Shown here piece after piece: positions 7,512 through 15,800 of a DNA stretch of 64,000 nucleotides. Every line of letters begins with the position of its first letter. The first letter of the stretch is position 1. Origin of the DNA: Lachnospiraceae bacterium (GTDB lineage: Bacteria > Bacillota > Clostridia > Lachnospirales > Lachnospiraceae); NCBI GenBank assembly GCA_017623675.1, contig JAGAOO010000075.1, positions 47,633 to 111,632 on the forward strand. The letters are read 5' to 3'. The notes beneath the pieces are model-generated. The model had not been told where the DNA came from and searched no databases. It worked only from the letters and a program-made list of their open reading frames with translations. Made by a program: the position numbers and the translations under genes.

Positions 7512-8255
7512 TTATAAGAACGTAAATCCTTCATCGTCATCATCATCATTACCAATGAGCATACTTTCATCTACCTTAACTTCAACTTCTCCTGAATATA
7601 CTTCATCATCATTCACGTTATCCACACTGGATACAAATGAAAAATCAGTTGTGTCCGACTGCTCCTCTTTTGCTGCTTTCTCCTTTTCCTGTTTTTCTTT
7701 TGCAGCAACATCTTTCAATTCAGCAAAAATATCCTTCGGAGCCTCTGCTTTGACTTCTTCTTTTGATTCTTCCTTTTTCTTTACCGGTTCATCAAAATCA
7801 AAAATAGGTTTTGGAGTAAATCCTTTGGTTGTATCCTTCTCTTCATCCTCAGCCTTTGGCTCCGGTGTTTCATCTTTTACATCGGATGCATCATCAATAT
7901 TATCGGCTCCTGCTTTAATCAATTGATCAGTCAGTTTGCTGATTCTCTTCTCAGCTGCATCTAATTCCCGTCTCAATGCAGCAGCTTCCTTCTTTGCTGC
8001 TTCTAATTCTACATTTGCGCGATCCGTTTTTCTTTGTGCCTCTGTAATATCATTCTGTAAATTATATAACTTCAAGGCATTCTCCCGATTCGAATCGGAT
8101 AACTTATTATTCTGATCCTTTAAGACCTGAATCTGTAACTGCAATTCTTCATATGCACTGCCGACTTCATTCAAATAAGCATACACTTCTGTCTTATTTA
8201 AACCCAAAATAGCACGACCAAACCGTCTGTCACTGGAAACTACTATCTCGTTCAT
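7512..8255 (-). CDS. DivIVA-like coiled-coil protein with acidic tail
   Basis: 247 residues; AAAGGGAG lies 8 nt before the ATG. Residues 10-37 (FGRAILGLNKTEVYAYLNEV) match the DivIVA N-terminal lipid-binding signature (F..A..GY...EVD.FL). A long coiled coil follows at about 37-115. The second half is a disordered Lys/Glu/Asp-rich linker ending in an acidic patch (GNDDDDDEGFTFL). DivIVA-family proteins bind curved membrane and organise division, polar growth or sporulation. The conserved acidic C-terminus may dock a partner protein. It is monocistronic, with its own promoter and terminator. Membership in the DivIVA superfamily is likely, but whether it is the division-site DivIVA or a paralogue cannot be told. 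Confidence 0.65.
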   Translation of the reverse strand: MNEIVVSSDRRFGRAILGLNKTEVYAYLNEVGSAYEELQLQIQVLKDQNNKLSDSNRENALKLYNLQNDITEAQRKTDRANVELEAAKKEAAALRRELDAAEKRISKLTDQLIKAGADNIDDASDVKDETPEPKAEDEEKDTTKGFTPKPIFDFDEPVKKKEESKEEVKAEAPKDIFAELKDVAAKEKQEKEKAAKEEQSDTTDFSFVSSVDNVNDDEVYSGEVEVKVDESMLIGNDDDDDEGFTFL

Positions 8256-8316
8256 CCCAAAATCTCCCTTTCTATGTTAATTCCGACAAAAAAACCACAA
8301 AAATTTAGCTAAAATG

Positions 8317-8345
8317 ATTATAACAAATTAGAACCAAAACTTCAA
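8317..8345 (-). promoter_or_regulatory. Promoter of the DivIVA-like gene
   Basis: TTGAAG and TATAAT with a 17-nt spacer on the minus strand; leader about 55 nt. Confidence 0.7.
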
Positions 8346-8362
8346 TACCAAGCTAAGCACTT

Positions 8363-9226
8363 CTATGCATTCTTTTTCTGAATTGTTCCCCTATTTTTAG
8401 GTGCAACTTTTTCCGGATATTGCTCCATGATATATTCATTGATTTCTCCACCCCATAATGCAAGGTTCATCATCAAATATACCCAGACCATAGCAATTGC
8501 AATACCTGCCAAGCTCCCATATACCTTAGAATAATTACTAAAGTGATTAATATAGATAGAAAATCCAAAGGATACAATAATCCATGACAGGGATGCAAAT
8601 AAAGCTCCCGGTGTTGCCTGTTTTAAAGTAATCTTATGATTCGGAAGTCCTTTATACATAATTACAAACACGAAAAAAAATAATACAAAACCAGTCACTA
8701 CCCGAATACTAAGAATCAAGGTAGCAATATTGTTCATAAAAGGCATCTGTACGGAAATAAACTGATAAAGGGAATTACCAAATACAAACACAATTAATAC
8801 AATTACCAATGCAACTGCAACAATTAATGTATGAAAGGTTGCAATACTCCGAAGTACCAGATAATTTCTGGATTCCTCTGTTCGATAGACAGAATTCAGT
8901 CCGTTACTAATGGAAAGAATTCCTCTGGATGCCGACCAGAGGGCCGTAATAATGGATAACCATAGCCAGGTACCATTGGAATTATTAATCAACTCCTTAA
9001 CAATTTTCAGAATCCAGCTTCCAATTTCATTTGGTAGAATCTCCTGTAATATCAGAATCACATCTAACTGTTCTAATGGTAAGAAACGAGTTAAATCCAA
9101 AATCAGAATCATAAAGGGGAACACCGACAAAATCAGAAAAAAGGCTGCCTGCGTTGCATAAGCTGATACATGATCTTCTTTAATTCGCACAGTAAACTCC
9201 CGTATTATCTTAATTGCTTGATTCAT
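8363..9226 (-). CDS. YihY/BrkB family integral membrane protein
   Basis: 287 residues from the ATG at 9226, preferred because AGGTGG is well spaced before it; a GTG three codons earlier (9235) is possible. The N-terminus MNQAIKIIREFTVRIKEDHV leads into AYATQAAFFLILSVFPFMI, the signature of the YihY family (formerly misnamed RNase BN/BrkB). Six hydrophobic segments can be counted, and RGILSISNGLNSVYRTEESR lies in the characteristic cytoplasmic loop. The molecular function is undetermined in this family; some members affect envelope integrity or transport. It starts 18 nt after the SpoIID-like gene and is co-transcribed with it. Confidence 0.9.
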   Translation of the reverse strand: MNQAIKIIREFTVRIKEDHVSAYATQAAFFLILSVFPFMILILDLTRFLPLEQLDVILILQEILPNEIGSWILKIVKELINNSNGTWLWLSIITALWSASRGILSISNGLNSVYRTEESRNYLVLRSIATFHTLIVAVALVIVLIVFVFGNSLYQFISVQMPFMNNIATLILSIRVVTGFVLFFFVFVIMYKGLPNHKITLKQATPGALFASLSWIIVSFGFSIYINHFSNYSKVYGSLAGIAIAMVWVYLMMNLALWGGEINEYIMEQYPEKVAPKNRGTIQKKNA

Positions 9227-9244
9227 TCTATCCACCTATTTCAC

Positions 9245-11566
9245 TTACTGATATATATTTACAATCTCCACATCTGTATAATAATGCTGAATGATTTCCT
9301 CTGCTGAATACCCTAATTCTGTCATGGCCTTGGTTCCATTCTGGCTCATACCTACTCCATGGCCAAAGCCTCCTCCTACAATTAAGAAGTTCCCTTCCCC
9401 ATCCTTGGTTACATAATAGAATGGACTTGGCAACAAACTCCACTCAACCGATTCTGAACCATCCTGCCTCCGAATCGTAACCGCAATTGGTGTCATCAAG
9501 GCTCTTGCATTGGTCTGCCCACTTACCTTTATCGTTGCATTTGAACCAACAATTGTAATCTCCTTTACAATTCCACTCTTTCCCCGAGCGGTAACTGTTA
9601 TATCCTTCACATCTCCAATGCTTGTGATTGGCTGACTGGAATAAGAACCATCTGACTGTAAGGTTAGAATCTTATCCGGATTCACCTCATATCTCTGAGT
9701 CAACGTTGCTTGAATTGCTTCCGTCATTTCCTCCGGCGTATATACAATACTCCAGCGATACATAGAATAATCTTTTTCATATGTATCATACTTACTGCTG
9801 TCATCTATAAAACTTCGAAATGCTGTTTCATCCGAGAAATCCACTTCCGGTGCATTTTCACATTCCAATTTATCCTGTAAATACGGCAACGGTTCTCCAT
9901 CCCACACATCACTATTATTACAAGTGGTTCCACAGGAAGTAGAAAAGAAATAAGCAGCAATTACCTCTCCATTATAGAACGGAACCATTCCATAAGTATC
10001 CTTAACTGCCAATATGGATTCTTCACTTTCTGCTACTGCATTATATACCTGAGTCATGGTACTATCGTCCAAATGTGCACCATATTTTGCATAGGTTCCA
10101 TCCATCATTTTCGCATATGCATATCCTCTGGCACAAATTGCCTGCACTTGCAATGCTTCCTCTCCATAAGAGGTTGGCATCTCACTTGGCACTACTGTAT
10201 ATAAGTATTCTTCCAGACTTAATTCATTTACAATTGTCAAACCACTATCTCCATAAGGAGCCACCTCAATAGTTCCTCTGTAAGAAGGCTGGATTCCATT
10301 TCGGGTAATCGATAACACCTGAAGCTTTCCATTCTCCTCATTTGGCGATAGCAGAACACGCCCACTTGCCATATAGCCACAGGTCATAGTTAACGTAACC
10401 TCTTCCCCTGCCTCAAATACCTTCTCCTGATCGTTAAACTTCATGGTGAATGGACAGTCTGCAGTCAGAATCACTGCATCATGAATTAAAGAGGTATAAT
10501 CACTATTTCCTAAAACAACTCGTATATTCTCTGCATGAATTGGCTCTGTAATCAAGGCAGCTTCAATGACCCCATCTGCCACAACAAAATTCGTAGTGGA
10601 ATATCCTACCAAAATCTGTGAGGTTGGTTCCACTGCTAATTCTCCATATATCTTATAGATTCTATAATGTTCAGAAAGCTTTAATTTCCCATAGCCACTC
10701 ACTTCTACTTCATTTTCTGCCACAGCTAACACCTTTGCAGTGATAACATCTGATTTCATTATAATATCTGTTACTCCCTGACTGGTGATATAGATATCTG
10801 CCAAGGTAGAAGCTACCGGTTTCTCCTCTTCTTTCAGATTCAAATTACAAGAAAATGCTTTATGATATCCATTCATGAATACCTTCAATTCTGATTCACT
10901 GGATTCTTCTATCCAAACGTTTGAAAGCAAAACTGCTTCTGTTCCTTCTCCGGTATAGTCGAATATAACACCATCCGATACATATACTCGAATGATAGTA
11001 TCCTCTGAATTCTGCAACTGATTCACAAGCTGCTCCTGTCGCAGGGTGTCAAACCCTTGAACCAGCAGTTTTTCCTCCTGAGTAATCAACCAAAGCTGAC
11101 CGGTTCCCTCGTCAGCTTCCTCTAATACCGTATCTAACACTAAAAGATTCTCAACCCTAACTGCATCCGTACCGGTCTTATGAATTAAATACTCATAGAA
11201 GCATTGAAATTCCTTTCTGGAAAGAATCCTTTTATCCTTCTTATCTGTCAGAAATACAAGAGAGGTTTCTGCATTTGATTCATTCATTACTTCTCCCTGA
11301 ATCTGCTCCTCACTCATCCCTAACAGCTTTTGTAAAACATATTTGGCATCACCAACCGTAAACCCTTTTGTACCATTCTCCTCCAGGTCCAAAACAGCAT
11401 TGCCATTGTTCATTCGTTCCAACATACTGTTTGCTTCCTGACGATTATAATATGTATCCGGCTGAACAACTCGGAAGAAAATCTGATGAATCAGTACACC
11501 TCCTATGATACCTGCCACAGACAAAACGATTGCAATTATTATTCCTATCTTTTTTCCTAATTTCAA
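9245..11566 (-). CDS. Large SpoIID/LytB-domain protein, probable membrane-anchored peptidoglycan lytic transglycosylase
   Basis: 773 residues. A membrane anchor at about 7-28 is followed by an unusually long N-terminal part (about 430 residues) that I cannot assign; it includes repeated beta-rich segments. The C-terminal 340 residues are a SpoIID domain: YRGTIEV, the NELSLEEYLYTVVPSEMP block with the catalytic Glu in PSEMP, QVQAICARGYA, the YFFSTSCGTT segment, and the closing GGGFGHGVGMSQNG...GYSAEEIIQHYY. SpoIID cleaves denuded glycan strands during engulfment with SpoIIP and SpoIIM. Bacillus SpoIID is only about 340 residues, so this is either a vegetative LytB-type amidase enhancer or an extended paralogue. 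No SpoIIP/M neighbours are present. Confidence 0.85.
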   Translation of the reverse strand: MKLGKKIGIIIAIVLSVAGIIGGVLIHQIFFRVVQPDTYYNRQEANSMLERMNNGNAVLDLEENGTKGFTVGDAKYVLQKLLGMSEEQIQGEVMNESNAETSLVFLTDKKDKRILSRKEFQCFYEYLIHKTGTDAVRVENLLVLDTVLEEADEGTGQLWLITQEEKLLVQGFDTLRQEQLVNQLQNSEDTIIRVYVSDGVIFDYTGEGTEAVLLSNVWIEESSESELKVFMNGYHKAFSCNLNLKEEEKPVASTLADIYITSQGVTDIIMKSDVITAKVLAVAENEVEVSGYGKLKLSEHYRIYKIYGELAVEPTSQILVGYSTTNFVVADGVIEAALITEPIHAENIRVVLGNSDYTSLIHDAVILTADCPFTMKFNDQEKVFEAGEEVTLTMTCGYMASGRVLLSPNEENGKLQVLSITRNGIQPSYRGTIEVAPYGDSGLTIVNELSLEEYLYTVVPSEMPTSYGEEALQVQAICARGYAYAKMMDGTYAKYGAHLDDSTMTQVYNAVAESEESILAVKDTYGMVPFYNGEVIAAYFFSTSCGTTCNNSDVWDGEPLPYLQDKLECENAPEVDFSDETAFRSFIDDSSKYDTYEKDYSMYRWSIVYTPEEMTEAIQATLTQRYEVNPDKILTLQSDGSYSSQPITSIGDVKDITVTARGKSGIVKEITIVGSNATIKVSGQTNARALMTPIAVTIRRQDGSESVEWSLLPSPFYYVTKDGEGNFLIVGGGFGHGVGMSQNGTKAMTELGYSAEEIIQHYYTDVEIVNIYQ

Positions 11567-11674
11567 TCTTATATCCTCTGATTTCTAAATTATTGTCATT
11601 AAATTATTATACTTATTATTTTCAATCATCATTTCCATTATAATGAAATCCGGGTTCCAAGATGCATTAACGAT

Positions 11675-11700
11675 AAAAAGCAGCATTTCTGCTGCTTTTT
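11675..11700 (-). terminator. Terminator of the 6S-like RNA
   Basis: AAAAAGCAGCA and TGCTGCTTTTT form an 11-bp perfect stem with a short loop. The symmetric A/T flanks let it work in both directions. It lies between the RNA and the SpoIID-like gene. Confidence 0.85.
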
Positions 11701-11704
11701 ATCC

Positions 11705-11927
11705 TTAAGTAACACCCAAAATGCCGGTTCCCTCTTTTGACTCCTAGCATAGCTAGGTGGGTATCCGCATCCGGCTTCCTGTCTTCCACTGCAAACGGAG
11801 GCTTGACATTTCACCATGAAATATAAGATTCCCGTATCAATGAATGTAGGTTCAAAATTAAGGGAATTGTCGTACATTTCAGGCTTTCATAGCCTGTAAC
11901 TTTCCAGCAACATGTGTCACCTTTATT
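11705..11927 (-). ncRNA. ssrS: Probable 6S RNA
   Basis: This gap between genes has a strong minus-strand promoter and a strong terminator but no credible reading frame. The transcript folds into one long interrupted rod with an open centre, the shape of 6S RNA. Pairings from outside in: GTGACAC (11914-11920) with GTGTTAC (11709-11715); GAAATG with CATTTT; TTCCCTT with GAGGGAA; TTTTGA with TCAAAA. A central bubble of about 100 nt follows, and its 3' side carries a small hairpin CCTAGC-TAT-GCTAGG. The 5' arm holds a hairpin CAGGCT/AGCCTG and the phrase CTGAAATGTACG, close to the CTGAGATGTTCG start of the E. coli RNA. 6S RNA sequesters sigma-A RNA polymerase in stationary phase. The identification rests on structure and needs a covariance search. 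Confidence 0.55.
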
Positions 11928-11933
11928 ATGGCT

Positions 11934-11962
11934 ACTATACCATATTCATATGTAAAACTCAA
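11934..11962 (-). promoter_or_regulatory. Promoter of the 6S-like RNA
   Basis: TTGAGT and TATAGT separated by 17 nt on the minus strand, with the predicted start near 11927, a few bases before the closing stem. Confidence 0.7.
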
Positions 11963-12016
11963 GTAAATTATTCAGAATCAGACCTCAATCTTGCCTTAAT
12001 TCTTGCATCCATTCCA

Positions 12017-12676
12017 TTATTCCGGACTATGAATCAAGATTTCAACTTCTTTATGTCCATAGCTCATAATCTTGCTACGAATATGTGCTTTCATCTCTTC
12101 ATTACAGTTCACGCTTACCATATCATACAACTGCATGACATATTCCGTCCAGCAGTCATAAATCTCTGCCCGAATTTCAGCATCATCTGCCTCTTCTGCA
12201 GTCGCCGCAATCTCGTCATCATCCTGGAGCATCAGCTCTTCTACTGCCTCATCAAAATCAAAATCGAAATCATCATATTCATCATCAATTTCATAAGGAT
12301 TGGTAATTATTTCTACCGGCTTGGCTTCTCCATAAGCAATTCGCTCTAACTCCTCTGTTCGAACTAACGCACAGTCATACATCTCAATAATCAATGCCTT
12401 AATACATTCCTGCTCTGTTTCAAAATAATGATATAATCGCTCTACCGGCATATCCTTCGGACAATCCTCAACCTCCCGGATGTTATACCAGTAATTCTTT
12501 GCACAGGCAATGGTTCTTTGACGAATAGATTTCTGTTTTTCCCGAATAGCCACACTATGCTTCTCTCGTTTCTTATCCATTCCATGTGAAATAAACTTAC
12601 AGGTCCATATAATTAAATACACCAATACCACAGCTAATACGACTGTACATATGGTATTACCAATTGAATCGAACAT
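12017..12676 (-). CDS. Membrane-anchored acidic protein of unknown function
   Basis: 219 residues; AAGGAAGGT precedes the ATG by 6 nt. One N-terminal membrane segment (about 8-28) is followed by a basic stretch (KKREKHSVAIREKQKSIRQR), so the bulk of the protein is cytoplasmic. The middle has a strongly acidic patch (EIDDEYDDFDFDFDEAVEEL, then LQDDDEIAATAEEADDAEI). The flanking parts are helical with Cys, Trp and Tyr. It has its own promoter between the pilus-operon terminator and the 6S-like RNA. No family recognised; the layout suggests a membrane scaffold or regulator. Confidence 0.7.
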   Translation of the reverse strand: MFDSIGNTICTVVLAVVLVYLIIWTCKFISHGMDKKREKHSVAIREKQKSIRQRTIACAKNYWYNIREVEDCPKDMPVERLYHYFETEQECIKALIIEMYDCALVRTEELERIAYGEAKPVEIITNPYEIDDEYDDFDFDFDEAVEELMLQDDDEIAATAEEADDAEIRAEIYDCWTEYVMQLYDMVSVNCNEEMKAHIRSKIMSYGHKEVEILIHSPE

Positions 12677-12741
12677 AATTGTACCTTCCTTATATTATCA
12701 CTAACTGAACAAGCCTAAGCCAATGGCATATGTTCTTGATT

Positions 12742-12771
12742 ATTATACAACAGATAAGATGGAGATTTCAA
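12742..12771 (-). promoter_or_regulatory. Promoter of the gene at 12017-12676
   Basis: TTGAAA and TATAAT with an 18-nt spacer on the minus strand, directly after the pilus-operon terminator. Confidence 0.65.
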
Positions 12772-12775
12772 CAAA

Positions 12776-12814
12776 GAAAAAGCAGCTTCTATGAAAACTC
12801 CATAGAAAGCTGCT
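12776..12814 (-). terminator. Terminator of the type IV pilus operon
   Basis: AGCAGCTTCTATG (12781-12793) pairs with CATAGAAAGCTGCT (12801-12814), one bulge, followed by a U run on the minus strand. It is 15 nt after the stop codon of the giant surface protein. Confidence 0.85.
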
Positions 12815-12828
12815 CTTCCTAAAGCATA

Positions 12829-15800
12829 TTATGTTAAATCTAATAACTGCTCTTTTAGATTAATTCTTATACGCTTGTAAACCGGTTCTGTCTGACCACT
12901 CAGTGTAACCTTAATTACAATATACGTATACTTATTATCATACTTCTCAAAGTATGATTTCTGAGTTACCATTCCCGGCCAGTTAATACTGGTTATTTGA
13001 TAAATACTATTCTTACCGTTTTCCTTGGTATTCAAATAATCTATCAAATCACTCTTATTGCCAGGTATTGGTATCAGGACATGGGAATCATTCTCATGAT
13101 AATCATTGTCTGGACTTGCTCCTGAAGCCGGCTTAACATAATCCAAATCGTAATAAATCTGAATATCAGTTACCTGTTGTCCCGGTTCCAAATCAATCAT
13201 ACTGAAACCAAATTCCGGATAAGAATTAATACTTGTAACATCAATATAATATTCACCGGTAATGTCCTGCTTAACAACCGTACCATTCGGAGCTAATGTA
13301 CCATCCGGATCATACAAAGCAATGTCTGGATTAGATACAGGTTCCGTATAAGTACTCTTATTTACCAAATTAACCAAAACATTAATGAATAATCGACGTT
13401 CATCATTATTATTCCGGCTTGGTCCGGTAATTGCTGCATGACCAGCACCACAATAGGTTACATTACCCTTAGAATAAATATAATAGTTATTCATACCATC
13501 CTTTGGTGAGGCCGCATACATAGATGAATTCTGCTTAACATTATTATAATCAATAGTACCCGTATAATTCGCCAATGAAACTATTTTATCACCTACTTGC
13601 ATTGAGCTATCACCTGCTAAAGTATACCAGGTGGTCACTGAATCATCTTCCAAATCCAATGCAAAGGTCTGACAATGGGTTGGTGAAATTGTCAGGTCTG
13701 ACTTTATATAATATGGGTAAGTGGTAACAATACCACGATTTACCTGTACAGCCTTTGTGGTTCCTGTCAACTTCAATGCCATTGCAGGATTAACGTTCCA
13801 TGACATTTGTACAGTAACTTCAGATTCTTCATACATATATGTTGCACCAAGCACTGCATTGGTACGACATATAATTGCACCATTTGTCAAACCTGAATAG
13901 CCAATTTTTAGCTTATCCTTTCCCATCTCAGATAAATTGATTTTACCTAATATAGTGTTTCTATCTGAATCACCAGAACCTTGCGTCACAAATTCATCTG
14001 ATTTCGCTTTCCATTCTGCAGCACTATATGGATCTGTTTTACCAAAATTATAATCTGTTGCAATAGATGAGACATAATAACGATTTGCCATATAATTCTG
14101 ATATACAGCATCATTAGTCAATCCCCGTTTTGCACGTTCATCTGCACTTAGTTCCGCATTCATTTTAGCAACAAAGGCTTCAGAAACTGCAGGGTCTTCT
14201 GTAAAATGGAATCGATCCATACCAACAATTTCCCGCATAGCCTCTGTAAAATTCAATGAAAAGCTATTTTCATCAAACTTGGATAAGCTATCATGTGTTA
14301 ACAAAATACTACCCGCTTTTAACTGTTTATCTTCTGAAACTCCATCTAGTTTTGGAGGATTCATAAATGCCTGAAATGCTTTGCATGCATTGTCACTATA
14401 ATCATAACCATTCTTCAAATCATCCAAGAATCCAAAGCAGATAACATCATAGTTTCTACGCAAAAATTCTTCCGGACCATAAGATAACAGACTGTAATGT
14501 CTCCACTCACGATAAGCTGTAATCTTGGCATCATTCAAAACTCTATATTCTTCATATGCCTTCTTAATTGCAACCCTATTAGCATCTGAATCATCATTTA
14601 TATTCTGTGCTATACACTGTGCATAAAAGATTTTAAAGTAATCTCCACTATTATACGCAGTTTCCAATGCATACATATCATGTTCACTCAAACCACCTCG
14701 GGTGATATAGCCCTGAATCAATCTCTTTAATTCATTTTCTTTATTAACTAAGTCAACATATGGGTCAATATCATCACCAACATTGGTATATGTCTTACCA
14801 TAATTTTGCTGCATATACTTCATATATTCATTTCTTGCAACAACAGCATTTTCTTTATATTCAGTGCGTTCAGAATCCGTAAGTGTTGCCGCCATATAAG
14901 AATAATACTCTATATCATCCAGATACATAATATCTAAGGTAAGGTCATAATCATCTGCTATCTCATCTACATAATTATAACCCCAATCCTCACGATTATT
15001 TGCTGTATCAAATCGGTTCAATCCCAAATGTGGCTGATATAACCCTAATTGAACACCTGTACCTGCATCCTGTCTCACATATTGACCTGAACCAACATTT
15101 TCGTATGAATAGAAGTAACCTTCTGCATAAGTTGTAAAAGCATAACCGCCCCCACCAACACTGCCACTATACTTATATGTAATACCATCTGTTATCGTCT
15201 TATCACTCTCATAATATCCTGTATCATCTAAAGATGAATATAAGTAATCATTACCCGCAGCCTGCTGATAATTTATATCAAGATACAAGGAGTGACCATC
15301 CTGAATATTTCCTCCCTTATTAAATCCTGCCGTATCTTTTCTAGCCGCATTATTATACGCCATATTATAAGTTCCATTATCTGCTAACGATAGTGGCATA
15401 ATTTCCAAAATAGTTGCCGACTTCTTTGGCTTATTTTCACGGGCAATACATGTAATATCTGAGGTTGAAGTTGAAAGTGCTTGTTCAGTGATTTTTCCAT
15501 CAGTATATAGTGTATCCACAACAACAATCTGCCAACTAACAGCTCCCCAGAAGGTACTATCTATTGTATAAGTCAACTTATTCCCTTTACTTAAGTCAAT
15601 GGATGTCACTTGCTCCGTTGCCAAATCAAATTCAGCGTTATCATTTTTATCTTTTAACAATACCGCATAATATCTACCCGGAGTCAATTGTGAAGAATCC
15701 ACATTAACCAAATCAATGGTCCAATACAAGTATTTGCCTGACTCTAAATCTTTTGTTTTCAATAACGTATTTTCATCATTTGATGTATAACCAACTGCAT

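Noticed and set aside
11638-11877. 79-codon minus-strand frame
   Set aside because: It spans the terminator and 6S-like RNA; composition is not protein-like and the hairpins explain the sequence.
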